Below are positions 1-7,654 of a stretch of 61,615 nucleotides of DNA, in pieces. The notes below the pieces were generated by a model that ran no database searches, was not told the origin of the DNA, and saw nothing but the letters and a program-made list of their open reading frames with translations. A program made the translations under genes and the position numbers. Source of the stretch: JAFGUF01 sp040883315 (GTDB taxonomy: Bacteria; Bacillota; Clostridia; Christensenellales; UMGS416); assembly GCA_040883315.1 (NCBI GenBank), contig JBFLKU010000022.1, positions 1 to 61,615 of the forward strand, in the 5' to 3' direction. The number at the start of each line of letters is the position of its first letter. Position 1 is the first letter of the stretch.

Positions 1-2
1 AC

Positions 3-86
3 TGCGCTACTTGCACAGGTTGCGGAAAATCAGAATGTTATATGAATGTTATACATTTAACATTATGTGACATTTTCAAAGGATAA
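3..86 (+). CDS. Possible 3' end of a truncated gene with a Cys-rich tail
   Basis: An open frame enters from the left edge and stops with TAA. Its last 27 codons hold four cysteines in a CATCTGCGKSEC pattern, which could be a metal or Fe-S ligand cluster at a protein C-terminus. The other two forward frames also stay open for 14-22 codons, so the frame choice rests only on this cysteine pattern. No family is recognised. Confidence 0.25.
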   Translation, partial: CATCTGCGKSECYMNVIHLTLCDIFKG

Positions 87-112
87 AATTTCTTCTAATA
101 CTCCATTACCTA

Positions 113-160
113 CTAAAGAGAAAAAGCCCTGAACACCACTGTACAAAGGCTTTCTACATA
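113..160 (+). terminator. Weak candidate terminator
   Basis: AAAGCC and GGCTTT can pair across a 19-base loop, followed by only a short T-containing tail. It could end the gene entering from the left edge, but the structure is weak. Confidence 0.25.
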
Positions 161-188
161 AAAATAGCGACTTCTATTAAGAAGTCGC
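160..188 (-). terminator. Intrinsic terminator of the tRNA-Met gene
   Basis: On the minus strand GCGACTTC pairs perfectly with GAAGTCGC and is followed by a run of T. It begins three bases after the tRNA CCA end. Confidence 0.8.
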
Positions 189-190
189 GA

Positions 191-267
191 TGGTAGCGAT
201 GACAGGAGTCGAACCTGTGACACTCCGGGTATGAACCGAATGCTCTAGCCAGCTGAGCTACATCGCC
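191..267 (-). tRNA. tRNA-Met (anticodon CAT)
   Basis: The minus strand folds as a full cloverleaf with encoded CCA. The anticodon loop reads TTCATAC, so the anticodon is CAT. The 7-bp acceptor stem (GGCGATG with CATCGCT) is paired from the first base and the anticodon stem lacks the three G-C pairs of an initiator, so it is elongator Met. An Ile-CAT (lysidine) tRNA cannot be fully excluded without comparison. Confidence 0.93.
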
Positions 268-290
268 ATAAATTAAAATCAGCAATATTA

Positions 291-319
291 TTTATAGCAT
301 AAAGTCAGCTTTTTTGCAA
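291..319 (-). promoter_or_regulatory. Sigma-A promoter of tRNA-Met
   Basis: The minus strand shows a -35 TTGCAA, a 17-bp spacer and a -10 TATAAA, placed so that transcription would start about 15 bases before the tRNA. Confidence 0.7.
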
Positions 320-541
320 GTATTATTTAATAAATTCCGCATTTTTTTCTAATTAAATTTACTTTCGCATTTATATATTTCACAGAAGAATTCCTAGAAA
401 AGCTCAAATATCCTACTCTATATATATTCTGGTGTCTCTGTTTTATTTTCGTCTTTTTCAGCAAACATATAATGGGAAAATCAGCCACCAAATAATAAAT
501 ACAACAACGTTATTTGGTTCGCTTTTTTATGTCCTTGAGAG
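320..541. other. Intergenic A+T-rich stretch, no gene seen
   Basis: This part of the 320-base gap between the two divergent tRNA genes contains no ORF with a ribosome binding site and no recognisable RNA. Only the tRNA promoters at its edges are supported. Confidence 0.6.
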
Positions 542-570
542 TAGACAAAATTAATTCATCATGATATAAT
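542..570 (+). promoter_or_regulatory. Sigma-A promoter of tRNA-Val
   Basis: A -35 TAGACA and a perfect -10 TATAAT are separated by 17 bp, with the -10 ending 18 bases before the tRNA. Confidence 0.7.
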
Positions 571-588
571 TTCATGGCAAACAAATAT

Positions 589-665
589 GGGACTATAGCT
601 CAGCTGGTTAGAGTGCTACGTTGACATCGTAGAGGTCGATGGTTCGATTCCATTTAGTCCCACCA
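589..665 (+). tRNA. tRNA-Val (anticodon GAC)
   Basis: Complete cloverleaf with a 7-bp acceptor stem (GGGACTA with TAGTCCC), encoded CCA, and an anticodon loop TTGACAT giving anticodon GAC. Confidence 0.94.
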
Positions 666-702
666 AATGCGTTTTGTTTACAAAACGCATTATTCTTTAC
701 TC
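666..702 (+). terminator. Hairpin after tRNA-Val
   Basis: AATGCGTTTTG pairs perfectly with CAAAACGCATT (11 bp), followed by a T-rich but interrupted tail. It begins right after the tRNA and lies over the extended upstream part of the next reading frame, which argues for the internal start of that gene. Confidence 0.65.
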
Positions 703-733
703 ATTGTTTCACACACAACCGGAAAGCCGTTTT

Positions 734-1624
734 ATGATATCATTTAAAAAAATTACATTAAGAGAAAAAGATTTACTCAATAAATACTTCAAATACCACA
801 AAGAGCGCTCCTGCGATTTCACAGTAGGTGTAGCCTTAATGTGGAAAGATTTTTATTCCATAGAGTACGCTGTTGATGAAGATACTCTTTTCCTAAAATA
901 CACCTCTCCATCAGGCGATATTGTTTTCCCATATCCACAAGGCGAAAATCCAAAAAAGGGATTGGATAAAATATATGATTATTGTATAGAGAATAATCTG
1001 CCTCCGATATTCTGCTTTATCACAGAAAATGATTTAAAAATTATAGAAAATCATTTTACAGAAATCGAGGCAAAAGACGAAAGAATGTGGTCTGACTATT
1101 TATATGATGCACAAAGTATAATTTCACTGGAAGGCAAAAAATACAGAGGGCAACGAAACCATATAAACAAATTCTTAAGAACATATCCGAATTTTAGTTT
1201 TGAACAAATCACGCAAGATACAAAGCATGAAGCGCAGGAATTTTTCGAAGAAATATCTGAAAACTTCGATAAGACTTCGCAATACGCTCTAGAGGATCAA
1301 AAAAAAGCAAAAGAAGTAATTAAAAATTGCAGCGACTACTCAATGTTTGGTGCAATGCTAAAAGTAAGCGATACTGTGATAGGTATATCATATGGTGAAA
1401 TACTAAATGATACGCTCTACATACATATCGAGCGTGCGAACACAGAATATTTAGGAGCATACCAGATGTTAGTAAATTCCTTTGCCAAAGCATTCGTTAC
1501 AGAGGACATCAAATACATCAACAGAGAAGATGATTCAGGAGACCCAGGGCTAAGACAATCTAAGCTTTCATATAATCCGATAAAATTGATAGACAAATAT
1601 AATGTTAAAATAATAAAAAAATAA
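734..1624 (+). CDS. DUF2156 (phosphatidylglycerol lysyltransferase C-terminal-like) protein
   Basis: A 296-residue protein of the DUF2156 family, which has the double GNAT-like fold found in the catalytic part of MprF (aminoacyl-tRNA to phosphatidylglycerol transfer). Free-standing members like this lack the membrane flippase domain, and their acceptor is unknown. No signal peptide or membrane segment is seen, so it is probably cytoplasmic. The reading frame is open from 674, but that extension overlaps the tRNA-Val hairpin. The ATG at 734, with a weak GGAAAG upstream, begins the family-typical MISFKKITL segment. The gene is monocistronic and ends in a clear terminator. The family is sure; the substrate is unknown. 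Confidence 0.8.
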   Translation: MISFKKITLREKDLLNKYFKYHKERSCDFTVGVALMWKDFYSIEYAVDEDTLFLKYTSPSGDIVFPYPQGENPKKGLDKIYDYCIENNLPPIFCFITENDLKIIENHFTEIEAKDERMWSDYLYDAQSIISLEGKKYRGQRNHINKFLRTYPNFSFEQITQDTKHEAQEFFEEISENFDKTSQYALEDQKKAKEVIKNCSDYSMFGAMLKVSDTVIGISYGEILNDTLYIHIERANTEYLGAYQMLVNSFAKAFVTEDIKYINREDDSGDPGLRQSKLSYNPIKLIDKYNVKIIKK

Positions 1625-1650
1625 ACCGCATTAATGCGGTTTTTGTTTTA
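1622..1650 (+). terminator. Intrinsic terminator of the DUF2156 gene
   Basis: AAACCGCA pairs with TGCGGTTT, followed by TTGTTTT. It overlaps the stop codon region. Confidence 0.8.
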
Positions 1651-1651
1651 G

Positions 1652-2305
1652 TTAGTGGTTTCTGCTGAATGTATCCAATATATTGTGCCAGCTGCTCGGC
1701 TCATAGGTGCCTATTGCTGTCTCTTCCTCAAATAGCAAATCTAGCAAAAATCTCGGCTGTTTCTTTCCAATATAGAATGCCTTCATACATGAAATGCAAT
1801 GCACCAAAACATTATCGCACGGCATTTGGTTAGCCCGCTTTTTCATTTGCTCTTTAGTTTCCTCAACAGACGTCATCTCAAAATAGCTGTCGCCGCAGCA
1901 AATGGATTTTTCCATAGAGAACTCAGATTCAATTATTTCTATATTCATTCTCTCTGCTATCGTTCTAAGAGCCACTTGTAGGGGCCGTTTTTTTCTGGTA
2001 GGGCAAGCATCGTGTATACTCATCTGCTCTCCCCTATAGTCAGGAAACTTAAAATCATCTGAAAAAGCAATGTATTCCCAAAAAGAAATCGTTGTCACAC
2101 CCTGATACATAGTGCTGTATCTTCTGTCGCATCCCGGGCAAATATTTATAACCTGCGTCCCCGGCTTCATTTCATGTACCTTCTTGCAGCACGTTGTAAG
2201 CATATCTATTTTTTCGTTGCCTGTATTCAAAAAATCCAATGTCTTCTTGGCCAATTCGGGTTTATAAATTAGCAAAGAGCAGCTGGGTGCAAAAACTATA
2301 CTCAT
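1652..2305 (-). CDS. CCG-domain (HdrB/GlpC-like) Fe-S protein
   Basis: A 217-residue soluble protein with the cysteine-rich CCG pattern of heterodisulfide reductase subunit B and GlpC/LutA-type proteins. The second half is canonical: C101, CC136-137, then C170xxC173. The first half is a degenerate copy: C9, CC39-40, C56xxC59. In HdrB these cysteines hold noncubane [4Fe-4S] clusters that handle thiol/disulfide chemistry. It lies downstream of the HcyBio and NIL-ferredoxin genes on the same strand. A terminator-like hairpin sits in the 85-base gap, so co-transcription may be partial. A redox partner role in sulfur assimilation is inference. Start ATG has a GGAGAT-type site (AGGAGATATTT). Confidence 0.75.
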   Translation of the reverse strand: MSIVFAPSCSLLIYKPELAKKTLDFLNTGNEKIDMLTTCCKKVHEMKPGTQVINICPGCDRRYSTMYQGVTTISFWEYIAFSDDFKFPDYRGEQMSIHDACPTRKKRPLQVALRTIAERMNIEIIESEFSMEKSICCGDSYFEMTSVEETKEQMKKRANQMPCDNVLVHCISCMKAFYIGKKQPRFLLDLLFEEETAIGTYEPSSWHNILDTFSRNH

Positions 2306-2339
2306 AAATATCTCCTGTATCTTTTATTATATAATAAAA

Positions 2340-2376
2340 ATATACCCCTGCTCATATCTATATAAACAGGGGTATT
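2340..2376 (-). terminator. Intrinsic terminator between NIL-ferredoxin and CCG genes
   Basis: On the minus strand TACCCCTG pairs with CAGGGGTA, followed by TATTTTTAT. It would at least attenuate read-through into the CCG gene. Confidence 0.65.
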
Positions 2377-2390
2377 TGTAAATTTTACTA

Positions 2391-2804
2391 TTAATGGTCT
2401 GTAAGATTCAGTTTTATCACATTCGACGGGCATGCATCAATGCATAATTCGCACACCACACACTTCTCTTCATCAAATGTTAGCTTTGCATTTTCATCCA
2501 GCTTAAGTGCACCAGATGGGCATACAGATGTGCACGCTCCGCAGTGTATGCAGCTGTCTTCATCCCAGCCTATGCTTTTTGTCAAAAAATCAACTCGTAT
2601 ACCTTTTTGCTTTAAAAACTCTACGCCTGCAGAAATATTTTTTTCATTTCCTATTATCTCTATTATCAGCTCGCCTCTCATGCCGGGCTTTACATGTGCC
2701 TGAAAAATATTGTACACCAGATCATAATCTTTCACCAGATGATATGTGATAGGCTCTCCTGTTAAGTCAGACGGGAACAATAGCCTTAATTTTGTTGTTT
2801 TCAT
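2391..2804 (-). CDS. NIL-domain plus 2x[4Fe-4S] ferredoxin (homocysteine biosynthesis partner)
   Basis: A 137-residue protein. Residues 1-75 form a NIL (ACT-like) domain and the C-terminal half holds two ferredoxin motifs, CIHCGACTSVCP and CVVCELCIDACP, each with three closely spaced Cys and a fourth CP. The same architecture is the MA1822 protein of methanogens, which works with MA1821 to turn an aspartate-semialdehyde-derived acceptor plus sulfide into homocysteine. The start codon overlaps the stop of the upstream HcyBio gene by 4 bases (ATGA), which indicates translational coupling. It probably supplies electrons. Domain call is sure; the pathway role follows from the pairing. Confidence 0.88.
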   Translation of the reverse strand: MKTTKLRLLFPSDLTGEPITYHLVKDYDLVYNIFQAHVKPGMRGELIIEIIGNEKNISAGVEFLKQKGIRVDFLTKSIGWDEDSCIHCGACTSVCPSGALKLDENAKLTFDEEKCVVCELCIDACPSNVIKLNLTDH

Positions 2805-3961
2805 TGTTCTTCCTCCTTTAGCTTGAGAGGCTTGAATTCGCTAAACATATCCACTTCTTTTATTGGCTTATTCAAAGTAAAACTACCTTCTTTTATGTTT
2901 TCTTTCAGGTTCTGCGCTATCTCTCTTGCCATAAATAAAGATGACATTGGTGCAGTGGGCACTTGCTTACCGTTTAGCTCCACTCTGCCGCTTCTTAACT
3001 GTGCATACGATACTCTGCCGAGCTGCGGCATTTTCAAAGCACCGGTAGAATAGTCTATAAAATTCGTATAAAGTTCGTCATTGGTTCTTGTTAAATCCTC
3101 AAACAAATCTATATCCAATACCGGTATGGGTATTCCAATTCCCACATACATGCTGATACCATAGTTTTTCATCACAGCCGCACGGATATATCGAGGCGAC
3201 ATCTTTTTTAAATCACCAATCACAGCCAAGGTACCGCCGCTGAAATTGACTCCATCTTCATACTCTGTTACATTCTGCTCGGATTGTGTGCCCTGCCACG
3301 TCACATATCCCTGTGCTCCGCCTAGGAATATTTTTGTGCCCATTCCTATGGTTCTCATGTATGGATCTTTAAGCAGGGGCGATAGCTCTCCTGATGTGGA
3401 ATAGTTTACATTGCCGCAGTCCGGGAAAAGAGTGCCCATATATGTATGTATTGTCTTTTCTCCGCAGTTTGTGGCAGCGGAGTAGTTCTGATAGCAGTTT
3501 CTTGGATTATACATGTATGCTTGGTTCATATCCTCCAGCCCTATCTCTGCCGCGGCTTCTTTTCTGGGGTATGCATCTGTTCCATAGCTTTTTGCATGAA
3601 GGTTTATTTTCTCGCCTTTCAAAAGCTCCTCTATAACATGTGCTCCGCCATATGTCATTGGTCTGTCCAGTGAGCCTTGTGTAGCTCCCAAATATGTGTC
3701 TACAGCCGCTAGCCCGCCGCTTGCAGGTACGTTGTTCATCGTTATCTCAGACATTCTAATTCGCTTGTCTGTATGTCCAAAATTGAAAAATGCACCTGAA
3801 GAACACATCATTCCAAAGGTGGCACATGTAACAACATCTATGTTTTCATATGCTTTTTTATGTCCTTGCTCTTTGCACATGGCTATGGCTTCCTCCGCTG
3901 TGAAAACCGCTATGTCGCCTGATTGTATCTTCTCGTTGATTTCTTCGTATGTACGTATCAT
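2801..3961 (-). CDS. Homocysteine biosynthesis protein, HcyBio/DUF39 family (MA1821-like)
   Basis: A 386-residue protein that matches the DUF39/HcyBio family along its length, with typical segments such as FNFGHTDKRIRM, YNPRNCYQNY and TMNNVPASGG. In Methanosarcina the homolog MA1821 is needed to make homocysteine directly from sulfide and aspartate semialdehyde, without O-acetylhomoserine. The cysteine in RNCYQNY and the CSSG cysteine near residue 53 are candidates for sulfur transfer. Archaeal members often carry C-terminal CBS domains; this one does not. It forms a two-gene unit with the overlapping NIL-ferredoxin gene, the expected partner. The start ATG has an AGGAGGT site seven bases upstream. 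Confidence 0.87.
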   Translation of the reverse strand: MIRTYEEINEKIQSGDIAVFTAEEAIAMCKEQGHKKAYENIDVVTCATFGMMCSSGAFFNFGHTDKRIRMSEITMNNVPASGGLAAVDTYLGATQGSLDRPMTYGGAHVIEELLKGEKINLHAKSYGTDAYPRKEAAAEIGLEDMNQAYMYNPRNCYQNYSAATNCGEKTIHTYMGTLFPDCGNVNYSTSGELSPLLKDPYMRTIGMGTKIFLGGAQGYVTWQGTQSEQNVTEYEDGVNFSGGTLAVIGDLKKMSPRYIRAAVMKNYGISMYVGIGIPIPVLDIDLFEDLTRTNDELYTNFIDYSTGALKMPQLGRVSYAQLRSGRVELNGKQVPTAPMSSLFMAREIAQNLKENIKEGSFTLNKPIKEVDMFSEFKPLKLKEEEQ

Positions 3962-4032
3962 ATTACATATACCTCCTTTGCATATTTATTTCGGAATATT
4001 ATATATTACATTTTATAATATTGCAAATTGTA

Positions 4033-4070
4033 AAATGAGGATAGTACTAGCCTAAGTCCTATCCTCATTA
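4033..4070 (-). terminator. Intrinsic terminator of apt
   Basis: On the minus strand AATGAGGATAG pairs with CTATCCTCATT, a long stem followed by a short T run. It lies between apt and the HcyBio gene, both on the minus strand. Confidence 0.75.
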
Positions 4071-4113
4071 AATTTATTTATTTAAATAATTTTCTATACA
4101 TAGATAGCAGCTT

Positions 4114-4635
4114 CTAGTCAAATTGAACCAATGACCTAACTTCATATTCTTCTTCAATAAGCTTGTCTCTACCATTAAGATAAGTTAGCTCAATCATGTA
4201 GATAATGCCCACTACTTCACCGCCAAGTTTTTCCACCAGCTTAACATTTGCCAGCGTTGTTCCGCCTGTTGCCAAAAGGTCATCTACTACAAGAACTTTC
4301 TGTCCCTTTTTGATAGAATCGCTATGTATCTCCAAGGTGTTTTTGCCGTACTCCAAGGCATAGTCATACTTTATGGTCTCAAATGGCAGTTTGCCTGCCT
4401 TTCTGATAGGAACAAATGCTGCTCCTAGCTCATATGCTATCGGTGTGCCCAAAATAAATCCCCGTGATTCAGGAGCAACTACCACATCAAATTCAAATTC
4501 TTTTGCGGCATCAATCATCCTGTCCATAGCTTCTTTGAAGGCTTCCTTGTCGCCTAAAACTGTGGTAATGTCTATAAAGTCTATGCCTTTTTCAGGGAAA
4601 TCGTATACATGCCTAAATTTTGCTTTCAAGTCCAT
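4114..4635 (-). CDS. apt: Adenine phosphoribosyltransferase
   Basis: A 173-residue cytoplasmic enzyme that converts adenine plus PRPP to AMP (purine salvage). The PRPP-binding motif VLVVDDLLATGGT is intact, and the N-terminal FPEKGIDFIDIT segment and the VVAPESRGF loop are typical of bacterial Apt. The frame stays open upstream to 4890, but that would run through a tRNA gene. The ATG at 4635 has AAAGG nine bases upstream and gives the family's normal length. It sits 40 bases after the tRNA-Arg gene on the same strand with no terminator between, so both probably share the tRNA promoter. Confidence 0.95.
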   Translation of the reverse strand: MDLKAKFRHVYDFPEKGIDFIDITTVLGDKEAFKEAMDRMIDAAKEFEFDVVVAPESRGFILGTPIAYELGAAFVPIRKAGKLPFETIKYDYALEYGKNTLEIHSDSIKKGQKVLVVDDLLATGGTTLANVKLVEKLGGEVVGIIYMIELTYLNGRDKLIEEEYEVRSLVQFD

Positions 4636-4675
4636 AATGCTTTGCCTTTCTGGTGTGTCTATTAAACTAAATATA

Positions 4676-4751
4676 TGGTGCACTTGACAGGAATCGAACC
4701 TGAGACCTTTCGGTCCGGAGCCGAACGCTCTATCCGCTGAGCTACAAGTGC
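4676..4751 (-). tRNA. tRNA-Arg (anticodon CCG)
   Basis: Complete cloverleaf on the minus strand with acceptor stem GCACTTG/CAAGTGC and encoded CCA. The anticodon loop reads CTCCGGA, so the anticodon is CCG. It reads into apt without a visible terminator. Confidence 0.93.
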
Positions 4752-4768
4752 ACAAGAAGACAACAAGT

Positions 4769-4796
4769 ATTATAGCACAATGTAAATAATAATCAA
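4769..4796 (-). promoter_or_regulatory. Sigma-A promoter of tRNA-Arg and apt
   Basis: On the minus strand, -35 TTGATT, a 16-bp spacer and -10 TATAAT, ending 17 bases before the tRNA. Confidence 0.7.
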
Positions 4797-4981
4797 AGAA
4801 CAAGTTACAATATTTGCCCATTAAAATTGTGTACTGCATAAAACCATAAAAATAATCTTTTATGTTGATTAAACTCATGTAAAAAAGCATATAGGATATG
4901 GAAATTATTGAAAATACCGTGTATAATATATTCTAGAAATTTGATAGCAAACATAGTATCTGCAAAGAAAGGATACAGAAA

Positions 4982-5782
4982 ATGAAAAACGATATTAAAA
5001 TCGGCCTGGCGCTAAGTGGAGGTGCAACACGCGGACTGGCACACGTAGGTGCACTGGAAGTATTGGAAGAAAACAATATACCTATACATATGGTTGCAGG
5101 CACAAGCATGGGCTCTGTGGTTGGCGGCCTATATGCTGCAGGCAGGTCTCCCAAATTCATGCGCAACTTTGCCGAAAGCATAACCCCGCTGGAAGAGCGA
5201 AAATATATAGACATCACTATACCAAGAATGGGCATGATAAAGGGCAGCAAAATAGAGCAAGTGATATATACACTATGCGGAGGAGCAAAAATAGAAAACC
5301 TCGATATTCCATACAAAGCAGTGGCATGCTGTGTGGAGGACAACAATATAGTAGCATTTGATAAAGGCAGCCTAACCTCTGCTATCCGCTGCAGCATAGC
5401 AATACCGGGCATTTTTGAGCCTGTTTTGTATGAAGGCAAAACATACGTTGATGGCGGAGTATTGGAAAGAGTGCCTGTAAATGTAGTGCGCAAAATGGGT
5501 GCTGACTATGTGATAGCCGTGGATGTGAACTCCCGTGGCGGGCTTAACCCAAAGCCTGAATCCATTTTCGATGTGTTATTCACTGTTTTTGAAATGATGG
5601 AATGGCAGGCAATGGAGAAACGAACACAAGACGCCGACTCTACGATAGTCCCCATGGTAAAGCATATTAACCCCGCATCATTTAGGCAGGCGAAAGAATG
5701 TATTGATATTGGAAGAGATGCAGCTCTATCTGTAATAGATGATATTAAGCAAGATCTTTCTATGATGGGGTATAGTTTTTAG
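4982..5782 (+). CDS. Patatin-like phospholipase, RssA/YlbK family
   Basis: A 266-residue soluble lipid acyl hydrolase. The glycine-rich oxyanion motif GGATRG is at residues 13-18, the nucleophile elbow GTSMG has Ser42, and the catalytic-dyad Asp157 is in DGG. Length and layout fit the RssA-type bacterial patatins rather than the ExoU toxins. These hydrolyse phospholipid or lipid esters; the in vivo substrate is not known. There is no signal peptide. The gene is alone between a minus-strand tRNA promoter region and a strong terminator. The ribosome site AAAGGA lies nine bases before the ATG. Confidence 0.9.
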   Translation: MKNDIKIGLALSGGATRGLAHVGALEVLEENNIPIHMVAGTSMGSVVGGLYAAGRSPKFMRNFAESITPLEERKYIDITIPRMGMIKGSKIEQVIYTLCGGAKIENLDIPYKAVACCVEDNNIVAFDKGSLTSAIRCSIAIPGIFEPVLYEGKTYVDGGVLERVPVNVVRKMGADYVIAVDVNSRGGLNPKPESIFDVLFTVFEMMEWQAMEKRTQDADSTIVPMVKHINPASFRQAKECIDIGRDAALSVIDDIKQDLSMMGYSF

Positions 5783-5785
5783 TAT

Positions 5786-5824
5786 ATTGTCTGCCTGAAT
5801 TAATTAGTTCAGGCAGTTTTTTTC
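5786..5824 (+). terminator. Intrinsic terminator of the patatin gene
   Basis: CTGCCTGAA pairs with TTCAGGCAG around a short loop, followed by seven T. Confidence 0.85.
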
Positions 5825-5989
5825 ACCACAATAATTGTTCTGTAGCTCTCATCTGTATATAGATTCTTTTTATATTCTCCCAATATATTCAAAATTTGAA
5901 AATGCCGCTTCCTTCACCCAATTTATCATCTTTTCTTCAGCAGTTAAATGGTTTGTATATTTATATTTATATTTATTGAGTTTATCACA
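5809..5989 (-). pseudogene. Possible remnant of a methyltransferase-like gene C-terminus
   Basis: In the 327-base gap before the next gene, the minus strand holds about 40 open codons including EEKMINWVKEAAFSNFEYIG, then a stop. Shifting by one base within a GGG triplet continues directly as EYKKNLYTDESYRTIIVVKK before a TGA. Joined, the two read like the C-terminal tail of a class I SAM-dependent methyltransferase (GF-x-E/Y-IG ... IIVVKK). The 5' part of such a gene is absent. The family call is a guess from the tail style. Confidence 0.35.
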
Positions 5990-6110
5990 TTAATATGCTA
6001 ATATTATTCTATCATATATTTAGACAAATTTGGAAAGACATATAAGTAAGCAAGAAATAAATAAGCGATACACCAGACCAGAGACAAATGAGAATTTATA
6101 AGGATTAATT

Positions 6111-7568
6111 ATGAGAAAAAAACTTTTCACCGCTTTTTTTGTGGTACTTTTTGTCACAATATTGTCTCCCATAGCTGCTATGGCTGCAGACTATGATATC
6201 GATGGGCAGGCAACAGTTATCATTCCAGCAGGTACACATAGAGTATTCGACTCCAATCCATCTGTCGAAGCTACACAAATAATATGTTCATCTTCTGCTA
6301 CAATTCTTACGATTGACAATATAGATATAGATTTATATGGTGTTCTGCCTAATCCCGTAATATCTTTTACAGGTGCGGGCAATCAGCTAGTTATAGTCGG
6401 TGATAATTTTCTTCATGCTGGCTCTGGCTGTGCAGCAGTCAGCGTCGAGGCGGGTACATCACTTACAATACGGGGTGCGGGATATCTGGAAGCCGTAGGC
6501 GGCGACCAAGGTGCAGGCATAGGAAGCGGCAACTCCGCTGAGGCCGGAACAATAATAATAAACAGCGGCACAATAGCTGCCACAAATGAGGGCGGCGGCG
6601 CTGGAATTGGTGGCGGTCTAAACCAATCAGGAGGCAGCATTACCATCAACGGCGGCACAATATATTGCGAAACCATTTTCCTTGGTGGTGCTGGCATTGG
6701 CGGCGGCGCCTACGGAAGCAGTGGCAATATCACTATAAACGGCGGAATAATAGATATATTATCTGATGACGGCGCTGCTATCGGCGGCGGTGCTGGAGCC
6801 AGCGGCGACAATATACTGATTACAGGCGGGAATATATATTCAGATACATTCGGTCCAGCTGCGGGATTGGGCGGCGGCACTAATGGATCAGCCGGAAACA
6901 TCAGAATTACCGGCGGTACAACAGACTGTCTTTCTGAAAACGGAGCAGGCATAGGAAGCGGTGCCGGTGCTGGCAGCGGAGCAGGTACTATTGAAATTAC
7001 AGGCGGCAGAGTATATGGATACAGTGATTACGAAGGAGCAGGAATTGGTGGTGGTAATTTAAGCTCGCTGACAAGTATTACAATTACGGGCGGCACAGTA
7101 GTAGGCTCATCAGAAGGTGCATGCGGAATAGGCGCGGGAGCAAACTCAAGCGGCGGATCGATTTCAATTAGTGGGAATGCGCTAGTTCACGCATGGGGCG
7201 ATGCAGTATATCCTGATATAGGGGATTCATTATCGTCATTTGTCATCAGTGGATATTCAGAAGTGTTTTTAGGTGAAGGTATATTATACGATACCCCCAC
7301 TACATCCCATACATATGAGCCGGGTTCCAGAATAGCAGGCCCATCAATGGTTGGAGTATCAAACGCATATAATTTTTCAGCTCCTCAAATTCCTGCCAAC
7401 TGGGAATTAAATTCTATATCAGGATATTTCATCCGAAGACCTGTATCAAACCCCCAAACAGAAACTAGAGGTTCGGATTATTTACTTATGATAATGCTGA
7501 CTTCATTATTAGCTTTGGCAGCATTACTTAAATATTATTTTAGCATTAATCTATACAATAAGTTTTAA
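6111..7568 (+). CDS. Secreted glycine-rich repeat surface protein, probable beta-helix
   Basis: A 485-residue protein with a signal peptide (residues 1-25, ending AMA|AD). From about residue 120 to 360 it has around nine imperfect repeats of about 25 residues with the form GAGIGGG, a short Ser/Gly stretch, and ITINGGTI. This pattern suits a right-handed beta-helix, as in polymorphic Clostridial surface proteins annotated as carbohydrate-binding-domain proteins. A C-terminal hydrophobic helix (LLMIMLTSLLALAALL) with a basic tail anchors it in the membrane; there is no LPXTG motif. The repeat region is G+C-richer than its surroundings because of the Gly codons. The function is unknown; adhesion or glycan binding is inference. 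Confidence 0.75.
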   Translation: MRKKLFTAFFVVLFVTILSPIAAMAADYDIDGQATVIIPAGTHRVFDSNPSVEATQIICSSSATILTIDNIDIDLYGVLPNPVISFTGAGNQLVIVGDNFLHAGSGCAAVSVEAGTSLTIRGAGYLEAVGGDQGAGIGSGNSAEAGTIIINSGTIAATNEGGGAGIGGGLNQSGGSITINGGTIYCETIFLGGAGIGGGAYGSSGNITINGGIIDILSDDGAAIGGGAGASGDNILITGGNIYSDTFGPAAGLGGGTNGSAGNIRITGGTTDCLSENGAGIGSGAGAGSGAGTIEITGGRVYGYSDYEGAGIGGGNLSSLTSITITGGTVVGSSEGACGIGAGANSSGGSISISGNALVHAWGDAVYPDIGDSLSSFVISGYSEVFLGEGILYDTPTTSHTYEPGSRIAGPSMVGVSNAYNFSAPQIPANWELNSISGYFIRRPVSNPQTETRGSDYLLMIMLTSLLALAALLKYYFSINLYNKF

Positions 7569-7592
7569 CAATGATGTAAAATAAAACTGCAG

Positions 7593-7626
7593 AGAGTACA
7601 TGATTCATTTGCCTGTACTCTTTTGC
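7593..7626 (+). terminator. Intrinsic terminator of the repeat surface protein gene
   Basis: AGAGTACA pairs with TGTACTCT, followed by TTTTGCTTT. Confidence 0.75.
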
Positions 7627-7654
7627 TTTATTAAATCATAAAGGTAGATATTTT

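Noticed and set aside
1..60. Alternative frames at the left edge
   Set aside because: All three forward frames stay open for a while, so no frame can be called with confidence; only the Cys-rich one is listed, at low confidence.
4636..4890. Long upstream extension of the apt reading frame
   Set aside because: It runs through the tRNA-Arg gene and its promoter. The ATG at 4635 has a ribosome site and gives the normal Apt length.
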